From assembly GCF_042610375.1 (NCBI RefSeq), contig NZ_JBGJZL010000014.1, positions 33,381-97,380 on the forward strand: DNA of 64,000 nt, read 5' to 3'. This document shows positions 43,765-52,666 of the stretch, piece after piece. Within the stretch, counting starts at the first letter, position 1; every line of letters begins with the position of its first letter. This stretch comes from CTSoil-075 sp042610375 (GTDB lineage Bacteria > Bacillota > Negativicutes > DSM-13327). The notes beneath the pieces were generated by a model. That model saw only the letters and a list, made by a program, of their open reading frames with translations. It was not told where the DNA came from and made no database searches. Both the position numbers and the translations under genes were made by a program.

Positions 43765-44676
43765 CTAATTTTCTTTATGTAACAAGTAATCATAAGCCAT
43801 GAGTGCAGCTTTTGCCCCATCTCCAGCCGCTATAACAATTTGCTTATCAGGTCCATTCGTTACATCACCTGCCGCAAATAATCCAGGAATATTCGTTTTT
43901 GCGCGGCAATCGATAATGAGTTCTTTCTGCTCATTTAAGTCTACTAAATCTGCCAGAAATTCAGAATTAGGTTCTAAGCCCACTTCGACAAAAACACCCT
44001 TTACTTCTAGGTCCTGAGATTCTCCACTATCTATATCACGAATTCGAAGTGTTTCAACAAAATCCTTACCATAAATTCCTTCCGAAATATACCCTGGCAT
44101 TTCGATAATATTTTCTGCAGCTTTCATTTTCTCAATGAGTATTGGATCGGCAACATATTCTCCTCTTGTTACCAAATAAACTTTAGGAGAAACATTACTC
44201 AATTCAATCGCTGCCTGCACCGCCGAATTGCCGCCACCTACAACTGCTACGATTTTATTTGTAAATAATGGACCATCACATGTAGCACAATAACTGACTC
44301 CAAGACCAGCAAATTCTAATTCTCCTGGTACTCCTAGCCGCCTAGATCGTTTCCCTGAAGCCAAAATCACTGTCTTACTTTGGTATTCCCCTTCCTCTGT
44401 TGTGACGATAAAGGAACCATCATGATGTACGGTTAGTCCTGTCACTTCTTGATATTTGGTTTCCACAGCAAAACGTCTTACCTGATCCTCAAATTTACTC
44501 ATTAGTTCAGGTCCACTAATAAATTGATAACCCATATAATTCTCAATTTCTTTTGTCCACATGAGCTGACCGCCAAACTCTTTTGTTAATAATAATGTAT
44601 CCATTTTTTTACGTGCAGCATATACTGCCGATGTTAAGCCAGCTGGACCACCGCCAATAATAATTAAATCGTACAT
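43765..44676 (-). CDS. Thioredoxin reductase-like flavoprotein
   Basis: 303 residues. FAD motif IIIGGGPAGLTSAVYAARK at the N-terminus, redox pair Cys130-Cys133 in YCATCDGPLF, NADPH motif VVGGGNSAVQAAIEL and C-terminal GLFAAGDVTNGPDKQIVIAAGDGA. The active site and length are those of TrxB. Several anaerobe paralogues with this layout act with ferredoxin or NrdH-like partners, so a strict trxB label is avoided. No thioredoxin gene is adjacent. An AGGGGAA-type Shine-Dalgarno precedes the ATG. Confidence 0.92.
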   Translation of the reverse strand: MYDLIIIGGGPAGLTSAVYAARKKMDTLLLTKEFGGQLMWTKEIENYMGYQFISGPELMSKFEDQVRRFAVETKYQEVTGLTVHHDGSFIVTTEEGEYQSKTVILASGKRSRRLGVPGELEFAGLGVSYCATCDGPLFTNKIVAVVGGGNSAVQAAIELSNVSPKVYLVTRGEYVADPILIEKMKAAENIIEMPGYISEGIYGKDFVETLRIRDIDSGESQDLEVKGVFVEVGLEPNSEFLADLVDLNEQKELIIDCRAKTNIPGLFAAGDVTNGPDKQIVIAAGDGAKAALMAYDYLLHKEN

Positions 44677-44805
44677 ACTATTCCCCTCTTATTCATTTAT
44701 TTTCTGTAAACGCTTTACAATCTGTTTATATTTATATAAACTTTTTAATAGGATCATTTTTTTCAGCAAATAATAAGTTAAATAAAAAGTGAGGTTTTTA
44801 CCATT

Positions 44806-45024
44806 ATGATAACACCTGAAATCATTGCGCGCATTAATGAATTAGGACGAAAACAAAAGGAAGGGCAATTAAGCGCAGACGAAAGTACTGAACAAGCTAA
44901 GTTACGCCGCCTATATATTGATAATATCAAAAATCAAGTAAAAGTGCACCTTGATTCGCAAAAAGAACATATAAATTCTCATGATTGTTCATGTGGTTGC
45001 CAGGATAAGCATCATAAACATTAA
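44806..45024 (+). CDS. DUF896 family protein with Cys/His-rich tail
   Basis: 72 residues. The helical hairpin of DUF896 (YnzC family) covers 1-55: ITPEIIARINELGRKQKEG, LSADESTEQAKLRRLYID. The family is small and cytosolic; B. subtilis YnzC/YneA-region relatives are SOS- or development-linked but the function is unclear. The C-terminus HDCSCGCQDKHHKH is an extra Cys/His cluster that could bind metal. GAGG precedes the ATG. Strong terminator downstream. Confidence 0.88.
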   Translation: MITPEIIARINELGRKQKEGQLSADESTEQAKLRRLYIDNIKNQVKVHLDSQKEHINSHDCSCGCQDKHHKH

Positions 45025-45049
45025 TTATAAACTCATTTAAGAGAGAATA

Positions 45050-45084
45050 CAAATACCGAAGGCTAGAAAAGCCTTCGGTATTTG
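45050..45084. terminator. Bidirectional terminator between DUF896 and DUF1540 genes
   Basis: CAAATACCGAAGGC (45050-45063) / GCCTTCGGTATTTG (45071-45084), perfect 14-bp stem, loop TAGAAAA. Confidence 0.8.
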
Positions 45085-45098
45085 TCGATAATAAGACC

Positions 45099-45482
45099 TT
45101 ATTTTTCTTCAAATGTACTGCAATCTGTATCTGTCGTTTTAGCAGCATTAACCCCACTTACGTCAATGTGACGAGCATTACAAAGGTTATCGCTCTCCCA
45201 ATATTTACAGTTGTTCACAAAGCATTCTACTACAGGCGTTACCTGAGTACCATCAAGAAAAGCTGCTGATAAAGTACCACCAATATTTGCATTGTGAAAC
45301 GCACCAATCATATCGCCCATGGTTTTACGATGATGAAAAGATTTACATTCGGTATCTTGGGACTTTTTAGAATTCCCACTTGTCTCCTCATTGTAAATAC
45401 TAACCTTAGCTGCCATGCATTGATCACCAGGCATATAATGTGTACATTGATCAACAGCGCATTTTACGATAGGATTTGCCAT
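45099..45482 (-). CDS. DUF1540 domain protein, two cysteine-rich repeats
   Basis: 127 residues from the ATG at 45482 (GTGAGGA upstream). Two DUF1540 repeats: IVKCAVDQCTHYMPGDQCMA with ECKSF, and VVECFVNNCKYWESDNLCNA with DCSTF, each with four spaced cysteines probably binding one metal. The family occurs widely in Clostridia and Negativicutes with no assigned role. The intervening segment (GDMIGAFHNANIGGTLSAAF) is Gly/Ala rich. Confidence 0.88.
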   Translation of the reverse strand: MANPIVKCAVDQCTHYMPGDQCMAAKVSIYNEETSGNSKKSQDTECKSFHHRKTMGDMIGAFHNANIGGTLSAAFLDGTQVTPVVECFVNNCKYWESDNLCNARHIDVSGVNAAKTTDTDCSTFEEK

Positions 45483-45696
45483 AATAATCCTCACTCCTCT
45501 TTAATGGGTGATATAGACTCATTTGTAGTATCTTACTGTATCATTTTTTTATACATATTGAAGTAATTAGCAACGAGGTCAAGCCTTTTTGCTCATTACT
45601 TCTTTTTTTGTTTTTACACAATTAGAAGAGGAAAAATTCCCTGAATCGCTAATACTATAATCGTAGGATCATCTAAGCTAAGAAGGAGGTATTTTT

Positions 45697-47076
45697 ATGA
45701 ACTCCACCGCACTCAATCTCAAGTCACGTATCCTTTATCATGTAGCTAAATCCGCATGGGAAGGCACATTATTTGAACGCCGTGAAGAAATTTGCGAAAT
45801 GGTTTCCAAAGAGTTTCAAGATCAGACGACACGTCGTTATGTCGCTAACCAAATTCGCATGGCCATGGGCTTAGACCCACACAACGATGACCATGTTCTC
45901 AATGATTATGATGAAGAAGCACTGATGGGTATGGCAAGTGAGCCAACAATCTGTGTCAATTCAGATGCTTGCCAAATGTGTCCCGAAGGAGAAGGCCGCT
46001 GCGAAATGGCATGTCCCCTTCATGCCATCACCCGTGATGAACTTGGTAAGGTTAGCATTGACCAAGAAAAATGTATGGGCGAAGGTCACTGTATTAAGGA
46101 ATGTTCTTTTGGTGCCTTAGGTGAAAAATCTCAATTTATTCCTTTGATCAAACTATTAAAAGAACAAAAAGGTCCAGTATACGCTTCCATTGCTCCTGCG
46201 TTTGTTGGACAATTTGGCAGTGATGTGACTCCTGGAAAATTACGTTCTGCCTTACTGACTCTTGGATTTACAGATATGTTAGAAACAGCATTATATGCAG
46301 ATTTAATTACCATGAAAGAAGCCTTTGAATTTGAAGACCATGTAAAAACAGCTCATGATTTTATGTTTACTAGCTGTTGTTGTCCAGTGTGGATCAAACT
46401 GATCGAAAATAAATTTCCTGATTTAATTGAACATATTTCACCATCCGTATCACCTATGATTGCATCAGCAAGGGTCATTAAGCAGTTTGAACCAGAGGCA
46501 AAAGTTGTCTTTATCGGTCCATGCATTGCTAAAAAATCAGAAGCTTTATTGCCTGATTTAAAAGGAGCAATTGATTATGTACTGACATTTCAAGAACTTG
46601 CTACAATTTTTGAAGCTGCTGAAATAGATCCAGTAGTCCAGGATGATCATGAAAAAGCAATTGCTTCTTGGAGTGGTCGAGTCTACGCCTATACAGGTGG
46701 CGTCAGTGCTGCAGTCGATGCTACACTAAAAAAATTGATACCACACCACTCACAAAAATTGGTTCCGATCAAAGTGGACGGTATTCCCGATTGTCAAAAA
46801 TTGCTTGAAGAAATAAGAAAGGGTCAGCTCAATGCCAACTTTGTAGAAGGCATGGCTTGCAAAGGTGGCTGCGTCGGCGGACCAGGTCGCTTACTCTCCC
46901 CCGAACAAGGACAAAAATTTGTCAGCAGTTATGGAAATGCCTCTCCGGCCCATACACCTGTAGAAAATCCTCAAGTCTATGGAATCTTGGCCCGTCTTGG
47001 TCATGAAAATGAGGCATCAGCCCTGACTGGGACAAGTCCCATGGCTGAATTATTGGCGCGAAAATTGGGACAATAA
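45697..47076 (+). CDS. [FeFe] hydrogenase-like protein, group D-like/sensory type
   Basis: 459 residues. An N-terminal domain (1-75) is of unknown type. Two 4Fe-4S-like sites follow, about 86-110 (CVNSDACQMCPEGEGRCEMA) and 127-142 (CMGEGHCIKECSFGAL). The H-cluster domain has L1 TSCCCPVW near 225 (an extra Cys compared with TSCCPxW), L2 GPCIAKKSE near 274 (in place of MPCxxKxxE) and L3 EGMACKGGCVGGPG near 384. These departures fit the divergent group C/D hydrogenases of uncertain function better than bulk H2-producing enzymes. No maturase (hydE, hydF, hydG) or partner subunit is in the window. AGGAGG precedes the ATG. Confidence 0.85.
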   Translation: MNSTALNLKSRILYHVAKSAWEGTLFERREEICEMVSKEFQDQTTRRYVANQIRMAMGLDPHNDDHVLNDYDEEALMGMASEPTICVNSDACQMCPEGEGRCEMACPLHAITRDELGKVSIDQEKCMGEGHCIKECSFGALGEKSQFIPLIKLLKEQKGPVYASIAPAFVGQFGSDVTPGKLRSALLTLGFTDMLETALYADLITMKEAFEFEDHVKTAHDFMFTSCCCPVWIKLIENKFPDLIEHISPSVSPMIASARVIKQFEPEAKVVFIGPCIAKKSEALLPDLKGAIDYVLTFQELATIFEAAEIDPVVQDDHEKAIASWSGRVYAYTGGVSAAVDATLKKLIPHHSQKLVPIKVDGIPDCQKLLEEIRKGQLNANFVEGMACKGGCVGGPGRLLSPEQGQKFVSSYGNASPAHTPVENPQVYGILARLGHENEASALTGTSPMAELLARKLGQ

Positions 47077-47319
47077 GAGTGTTAATTATAAAAAATATTA
47101 TTTTGTATACAGTATAATATTAAAAAATATATAAAAAAATTAAAAAAGTTAAAAAAATAACTAGCAAAAGCAGTTTAAATACTGTAAAATTAAGTTTGTC
47201 AGAGATTGTTACATAAATAACTAATTGGTTCTGAATCAGAATTATTTTACATTTTGTCCGCTTACGGTCATGTATTATATTTCACCAGAATCATGGGTCA
47301 AAACAAAAGGGGGATATAT

Positions 47320-48675
47320 ATGTCTAGAAAACCAGTACAAATCATGGAAACAGTTTTACGGGATGGTCACCAATCACTTGCTGCGACTCGCATGCGCATG
47401 AATGATATGATGCCAATGCTAGAATGTCTTGACAATATGGGATATTTCGCTGTAGAAGCTTGGGGTGGCGCTACTTTTGATACTTGCTTAAGATTCTTAG
47501 ACGAAGATCCTTGGGAGCGTCTACGCACTCTAAAAACTCATTTGAAAAAAACTCCTATCTCTATGCTTCTTAGAGGTCAAAACATCCTTGGTTATAATCA
47601 CTATGCTGATGATGTTGTGACTGCTTTTGTTAAGAAAATGGTTGAAAACGGTATTGGCGTTATTCGTGTATTTGATGCATTGAATGATGTTCGTAATCTT
47701 GAAGTTGCTATGAAAGCTGCTAAAGAATCCGGTGCTCATGTACAAGGTGTATGCGTATACACAATTAGCCCATACCACACTGTTGAAAGCTATATCACAC
47801 TCGCTCGTCAATTAGTAGAACGTGGCGCTGATTCCATCTGTATTAAAGATATGTCAGGTCTACTCAGACCTTATATTGCTTATGATTTGGTTAAAGCTTT
47901 GAAAGCTGATCCTCAAGTTAATGTACCAATTCAACTTCATACTCACTATACAAGCGGTATGGGTTCAATGACTTATTTAAAAGCTATTGAAGCTGGCGTT
48001 GACGTGGTTGACTGCGCATTGTCACCATTCGCTCTTGGTACTTCCCAACCTTGTACTGAAACCATGATTGCTGCTTTAGAAGGCACTGAATATGATACAG
48101 GTCTTGACCGTCATAAACTAAAAGATGCTGTTCTTCACTTTGCTAATGTTAAGAAAAGTTTGGGAGCCGATTTCGGTCTCAAAACAGCTTTTGATGTTGA
48201 TACAAATGTTCTTGACTTCCAAATTCCTGGTGGTATGTTGTCCAATCTGTACAACCAACTTAAGGAACAAGGAATCGAAGAAAAATATCAAGAATTATTG
48301 GAAGAAATGCCTCGCGTACGTGCAGAACTTGGCTATCCTCCATTGGTTACTCCTACCAGCCAGATTGTTGGTTCAATGGCAACCTTCAATGTAATGATTG
48401 GTGAACGTTATAAAATGGTACCACGCGAAATCAAAGATTTGGCACGTGGTAAATATGGTAAAACTCCTATGCCTGTTGACGAGTCAGTTCGTGCTAAAAT
48501 CATTGGCGATGAAAAAATCATTGATTATCGTCCAGCTGATGATATTGCACCACAAATGGAACTTCTTACTGCACAACTTGCTGAAAAAGGATATCCTAAT
48601 GCATCTATCGAAGATGTTCTATCCTATGCATTGTTCCCTGAAGTTGCTTTGAAATATTTCGCAAAACATCGTTAA
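47320..48675 (+). CDS. Carboxyltransferase subunit: pyruvate/oxaloacetate type (transcarboxylase 5S / pyruvate carboxylase B)
   Basis: 451 residues from the ATG at 47320, with AAAGGGGG upstream. The HMGL-like barrel has QIMETVLRDGHQSLAATRM (Asp metal ligand), VFDALNDVRNL, CIKDMSGLL with the carboxylated or catalytic Lys, IQLHTHYTSGMG (His pair metal ligands) and SPFALGTSQP. The C-terminal PYC_OADA-like region follows. There is no biotinyl domain, so it needs a separate biotin carrier, as in the propionate-forming methylmalonyl-CoA transcarboxylase or decarboxylase systems of Negativicutes. No carrier gene is adjacent. The exact carboxyl exchange is unproven. Confidence 0.9.
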   Translation: MSRKPVQIMETVLRDGHQSLAATRMRMNDMMPMLECLDNMGYFAVEAWGGATFDTCLRFLDEDPWERLRTLKTHLKKTPISMLLRGQNILGYNHYADDVVTAFVKKMVENGIGVIRVFDALNDVRNLEVAMKAAKESGAHVQGVCVYTISPYHTVESYITLARQLVERGADSICIKDMSGLLRPYIAYDLVKALKADPQVNVPIQLHTHYTSGMGSMTYLKAIEAGVDVVDCALSPFALGTSQPCTETMIAALEGTEYDTGLDRHKLKDAVLHFANVKKSLGADFGLKTAFDVDTNVLDFQIPGGMLSNLYNQLKEQGIEEKYQELLEEMPRVRAELGYPPLVTPTSQIVGSMATFNVMIGERYKMVPREIKDLARGKYGKTPMPVDESVRAKIIGDEKIIDYRPADDIAPQMELLTAQLAEKGYPNASIEDVLSYALFPEVALKYFAKHR

Positions 48676-48679
48676 GAGT

Positions 48680-48714
48680 AAAAAGCCCTAACCAAATGGT
48701 TGGGGCTTTTTTTT
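48680..48714 (+). terminator. Terminator after the carboxyltransferase gene
   Basis: AAAAAGCCC-taacc / ggtt-GGGGCTTTTTTTT around AAAT; long T run. Confidence 0.85.
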
Positions 48715-48722
48715 ATGCCTAT

Positions 48723-50381
48723 TTACCGATAAAAACATGAGGAACCAGTAAATTCTCGTAAAATAGAATTAAGAGGAATTTCGTCATCTGCAATATTTTC
48801 AAAATAGCTTAAAAAGTTTAATAAACGTTTAGCCTCTGGATATTCTTCCTCTGCAGATGTAATTTGCTTTAATAAAGGCTCAGCATATTTTTTGAGTACA
48901 CCGAGTTCATAGATAAGACCTGAATTAAACATAATATCTGCATCTTCTTGAAACGGGAAGATATTTCGTTCTTCTCCTCGTCGTACTGACGACCACATAC
49001 GTAATGTTTTAAGTGCATCATGAGATCTAAATTGACTATCACGAACAATCCTTCGCAGTAACCGAGTATCTGTCGTCAAAATTCGATTGTGATTATCAAT
49101 GGATAGTTGAGTTAAAGCACTCACATAAATTTTAACTTTATGTTCCGAGGGTACTGAGGCACTTAATCTTTCATTTAATCCATGAATTCCTTCGATAATA
49201 AGAGGCTGATTTTTTTCAATCTGAATGATATGCCCACGATATTCCCGCTGACCTACCATGAAATTATAGGAAGGTACTTTTACTGCCTCTCCATCTAAAA
49301 TGCGGCGTAAGTGTTCATTAAACAACTGTAAATCAATCGCCTCAATGGATTCAAAATCATAATCACCATTCTCATCACGTGGCGTTCGATCACGATCAAT
49401 AAAATAATCATCTAAGGATAAAGCAACAGGATTTAACCCATTCACTTTAAGTTGTATTGTCAGACGTTGAGCAAAAGTAGTCTTACCTGATGAAGAAGGT
49501 CCAGCAACTAAAATCACTCTTACATCTTTGTTATCAAACACAAAATCTGCAATTTGCCCTATCTTCTTTTCATGTAATGCCTCAGTCACTCTGATAATAT
49601 CATGAACTTTGTTATTATGAACATATTCATTTAATGTAGCAACATAACCACATTTTAAAATTTTTCCCCACCGTTCAGCTTCTAGGAATATTTCCGATAA
49701 TTTAGTTTGAGGAACAAATTCCGGCAAACAGTCAGGTCGTTCTTTTTCTGGAAAACGTAAAATAAAACCTGATTCATGTTTCTTTAAAGAAAATATTTTT
49801 AAATTCTTTGTATCTGGCATCATCATACCATAAAAATATCCATAGCTCTGGCCACAATAGTAAATCCTAACTCTCTCACGTTTGAGTTGCTCTAAATGTT
49901 TCACTTTTTCAATTTGTCCTGAACTTCTGAATAATTCAATAGCTTCGGCAATTGGCACACTTTTCATTGTAATAGAGCGATTTTCATCGATAATTTTCCG
50001 CATATGCATTTCCAAAGCCTTTAGATGATCTTCTGTCGTTGGTTCACCAATATGTAATTCACAATACAGTCCTTTACTTAAAGAATGCTCAACGGTTGTC
50101 TCTCCATGAGGAAATAATTCATACGCTGCAGCAATCATAACAAAAGTCAGACTACGCTGATACACTTTTATACCTAATTCAGTACGTAAATCGAAAAAAT
50201 CAATGGTACAATCAGTTGTAACAACAAACTGCAAATCTTTAATTTCATTATTTACTTTAGCAGCAACAATCGCCGTAGTATACAAATGTTGTACATCATG
50301 ACTGATTTCTAGTAATGTTATGCCTGCCTGATATTGGCATGACTCCCGATTGGCAAAATAAACAGTAATAGGCTTTTCCAT
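48723..50381 (-). CDS. Nucleoside kinase: uridine kinase-like domain with TGS/threonyl-tRNA-synthetase-like N-terminal part
   Basis: 552 residues from the ATG at 50381 (run of G bases upstream). N-terminal about 1-60 TGS-like; then a segment similar to the second additional domain of threonyl-tRNA synthetase (HSLSKGLYCELHIG, RERVRIYYCGQSYGYFYG). From about 290 a P-loop kinase domain: VILVAGPSSSGKTTFAQRL, SLDDYFIDRDRTPRDENGDY and IIEGIHGLN, with a LID region RRIVRDSQFRSHDALKTL. Such fusions are common in Firmicutes, Bacteroides and Thermotogae and are thought to phosphorylate a nucleoside, perhaps uridine or cytidine. Confidence 0.9.
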   Translation of the reverse strand: MEKPITVYFANRESCQYQAGITLLEISHDVQHLYTTAIVAAKVNNEIKDLQFVVTTDCTIDFFDLRTELGIKVYQRSLTFVMIAAAYELFPHGETTVEHSLSKGLYCELHIGEPTTEDHLKALEMHMRKIIDENRSITMKSVPIAEAIELFRSSGQIEKVKHLEQLKRERVRIYYCGQSYGYFYGMMMPDTKNLKIFSLKKHESGFILRFPEKERPDCLPEFVPQTKLSEIFLEAERWGKILKCGYVATLNEYVHNNKVHDIIRVTEALHEKKIGQIADFVFDNKDVRVILVAGPSSSGKTTFAQRLTIQLKVNGLNPVALSLDDYFIDRDRTPRDENGDYDFESIEAIDLQLFNEHLRRILDGEAVKVPSYNFMVGQREYRGHIIQIEKNQPLIIEGIHGLNERLSASVPSEHKVKIYVSALTQLSIDNHNRILTTDTRLLRRIVRDSQFRSHDALKTLRMWSSVRRGEERNIFPFQEDADIMFNSGLIYELGVLKKYAEPLLKQITSAEEEYPEAKRLLNFLSYFENIADDEIPLNSILREFTGSSCFYR

Positions 50382-50503
50382 TAAAACGCCCCCCTGCACA
50401 TGTTTTGTTACTTAGATAACTTATACTTATTCTCATCTTTATCCTTATACAATATGAGATTCATTCCATATAGAGACTTCTATAATTGATATATCAAAAA
50501 TTA

Positions 50504-50533
50504 CGGCAAATAAACATAAATGCATATTTGCCG
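50504..50533 (-). terminator. Terminator after the phosphate transporter gene
   Basis: CGGCAAATA (50504-50512) / TATTTGCCG (50525-50533); minus-strand flank TAATTTTTG. Confidence 0.7.
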
Positions 50534-50564
50534 CTCATTGTTTTACTGTATATAAATTGAAATC

Positions 50565-51554
50565 TTAGAAAAATAATGATATTATTTTATAGGCTAATGC
50601 ACTGACCAATGCTGTAGAAGGAATCGTTAAAACCCAGGCCATCAGCATTTGTTGTGCTACGCCCCACCGTACAGCACGAATCCGTTTTGCAGCTCCAACA
50701 CCCATGATTGATCCTGAAACTACATGAGTTGTACTTACAGGTAAGTGCAACAGTGTTGCTCCAAAAATGATGATCGATGAGTTTAAATCTGCGGCAAAAC
50801 CACTAATAGGTTCTAGTTTGAAGATTTTACTCCCCATTGTTTTGATAATTCGCCAACCACCAGCTGCAGTCCCTAGACCCATAGCAGTTGCTGCCGACAT
50901 TTTAACCCACAATGGTACTTCCAAAGTTGTTAAATATCCAGTGCTGACCAATGTTAAGGTAATAATCCCCATGGCTTTTTGCGCATCATTTGAGCCATGA
51001 GAAAAAGCCATCATTGCCGCTGTAATAATTTGTAATTTTTTAAATTTAGGATTAATCCGTGAAGGTGCCATATTACCAAATATCCAAAATAAAAATGTCA
51101 TAATCAGTAAGCCTGTGAACATAGCAACCAGTGGAGAACAAATTAAGGCAGCAACAATTTTTAATATACCATCAACTTTTAAAGCTTCATAACCCCTTGC
51201 TGTCAAAACAGCTCCAACAACCCCACCAACTAAGGCATGGGATGAACTACTCGGAATCCCCATCCACCAAGTTAATAAGTTCCAAACAATTGCACCAAAC
51301 ATAGCAGCAATAATAATTGGTTCATTAACCATCTGGGCAGATTTTACAAGATCGCCCCCAATTGTCTTTGCTACTCCAGTACTATACATAGCCCCAAGAA
51401 AGTTAAGTCCAGCAGCCATCCATACTGCAACTCTTGGTGTCAACGCCCTAGTCGACACAGAAGTGGCAATGGCATTTGCAGTATCATGGAAACCATTAAT
51501 ATAATCAAAAGCTAATGCGAGTAAGACAACACAAATAATTAATGTATCAGGCAT
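50565..51554 (-). CDS. pit: PiT-family inorganic phosphate transporter
   Basis: 329 residues, about ten membrane helices. The duplicated PiT signature GFHDTANAIATSVSTRAL (about 21-38) and FSHGSNDAQKAMG (about 188-200) are the conserved ion and substrate motifs; the N-terminal and central halves are inverted repeats. Low-affinity phosphate or metal-phosphate uptake. The start overlaps the DUF47/PhoU-like gene by eight bases. Confidence 0.95.
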   Translation of the reverse strand: MPDTLIICVVLLALAFDYINGFHDTANAIATSVSTRALTPRVAVWMAAGLNFLGAMYSTGVAKTIGGDLVKSAQMVNEPIIIAAMFGAIVWNLLTWWMGIPSSSSHALVGGVVGAVLTARGYEALKVDGILKIVAALICSPLVAMFTGLLIMTFLFWIFGNMAPSRINPKFKKLQIITAAMMAFSHGSNDAQKAMGIITLTLVSTGYLTTLEVPLWVKMSAATAMGLGTAAGGWRIIKTMGSKIFKLEPISGFAADLNSSIIIFGATLLHLPVSTTHVVSGSIMGVGAAKRIRAVRWGVAQQMLMAWVLTIPSTALVSALAYKIISLFF

Positions 51555-52173
51555 ATTTCATAACCACGCCTCGTAATAAATCTCCAATACTTTCACAATG
51601 ATCAAGAGCATCTTCCAAGTGTTCCAATATTTCTTTCCATTTAATCACTTCGATTGGATTGGGACAAGTGTCAAAAAGTAGGGCCACTTCACGACGATAA
51701 ATTTGGTCACCTTGACTTTCGAGCTGACCAATCTTATTCGTATGATCAAGAATTTTATTCTGATTTCCTTTAATATTTTTAAGCAACTCAAAAGCGAGTA
51801 CCATCTCTTCTGTACATTCAGCTAATAAACTAGCTAATTGTGCAGAACCTGCTGTCGGTTTACCAGCCTTATAAAGCACCATCCGTTGCATCGTACCTTG
51901 CAAAAAGTCGACCACATCATCTAGCATAGTTGCCAAGGAATAAATATCTTCACGATCAAGTGGTGTGATAAAGGTCTGATTAAGTTTGTCAATTATTGCG
52001 TCATTAATATCATCAGCTTTATGCTCCAAATCAGAAATTTGTTGCATTTTCTCCTCAAGCTGAGTGTAGTCATCCATGACTTCTTTAAGCACATAAGCTC
52101 CTTGCCGTAACACATTACTACTTTCAACAAATAATTTAAAAAACTCATCTTCTTTTGGTTTAAAACCGAACAT
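51547..52173 (-). CDS. DUF47/PhoU-like accessory protein of the phosphate transporter
   Basis: 208 residues, all helical, with the PhoU-like EKMQQISDLEHKADDIND and DREDIYSLATMLDDVVDFLQ metal-coordinating Glu/Asp repeats and a second copy near IGQLESQGDQIYRR ... ILEHLEDALDHCESIGD. It overlaps pit, the common DUF47-pit pair; it likely regulates or assists phosphate import. GGGGGA precedes the ATG. Confidence 0.93.
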   Translation of the reverse strand: MFGFKPKEDEFFKLFVESSNVLRQGAYVLKEVMDDYTQLEEKMQQISDLEHKADDINDAIIDKLNQTFITPLDREDIYSLATMLDDVVDFLQGTMQRMVLYKAGKPTAGSAQLASLLAECTEEMVLAFELLKNIKGNQNKILDHTNKIGQLESQGDQIYRREVALLFDTCPNPIEVIKWKEILEHLEDALDHCESIGDLLRGVVMKYA

Positions 52174-52365
52174 GTTCTATCCCCCATTTTTAAATATTGG
52201 AAAATTTATGTACCCTACTAAGCTCATTATGGCATAGTCCAGAAATACTATATCATCAATAGCGACATAAAACAATAACATATCTAGCTTTGCCTATAAA
52301 GTTTGACTTTTACTAATAGTTGAAATTTTATAATAATACTTAAAAATACAAGCGATACTACAAAC

Positions 52366-52403
52366 ATCAAAGAAGAGTGAACAACGGTTCACTCTTCTTT
52401 GAT
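52366..52403 (-). terminator. 17-bp terminator hairpin after the 52405 gene
   Basis: ATCAAAGAAGAGTGAAC (52366-52382) / GTTCACTCTTCTTTGAT (52387-52403), perfect, four-base loop. It starts two bases beyond the stop codon. Confidence 0.75.
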
Positions 52404-52404
52404 A

Positions 52405-52593
52405 TTAACGATGCATCATCCTTCGCAATAAACGATAGGCGAGAAAAGGAAGTGGTGCATGACGAAGGGTAAATCTCATTCCCAAGTAAAAGAATAAAAC
52501 GGAACTAATGACATGTATTCCCCACAAAAAAAATCGCGGCAACGCCAGAGCATTATTGTCAAATAAATGATTCTGTTGACAACTCAATTTCAT
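52405..52593 (-). CDS. Small single-helix membrane protein of unknown function
   Basis: 62 residues with a perfect Shine-Dalgarno AAAGGAGG just before the ATG. A polar head MKLSCQQNHLFDNNALAL is followed by a hydrophobic helix (FFLWGIHVISSVLFFYLGM, about 21-39) and a basic Arg-rich tail (AYRLLRRMMHR). I recognise no family. The good ribosome site and own terminator argue that it is real. Confidence 0.6.
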   Translation of the reverse strand: MKLSCQQNHLFDNNALALPRFFLWGIHVISSVLFFYLGMRFTLRHAPLPFLAYRLLRRMMHR

Positions 52594-52666
52594 CGCCTCC
52601 TTTGATTATAGTATTACCCATCTCACTATAATCAATAACAAGAAATAATGAATTGCCTTATTTGAC

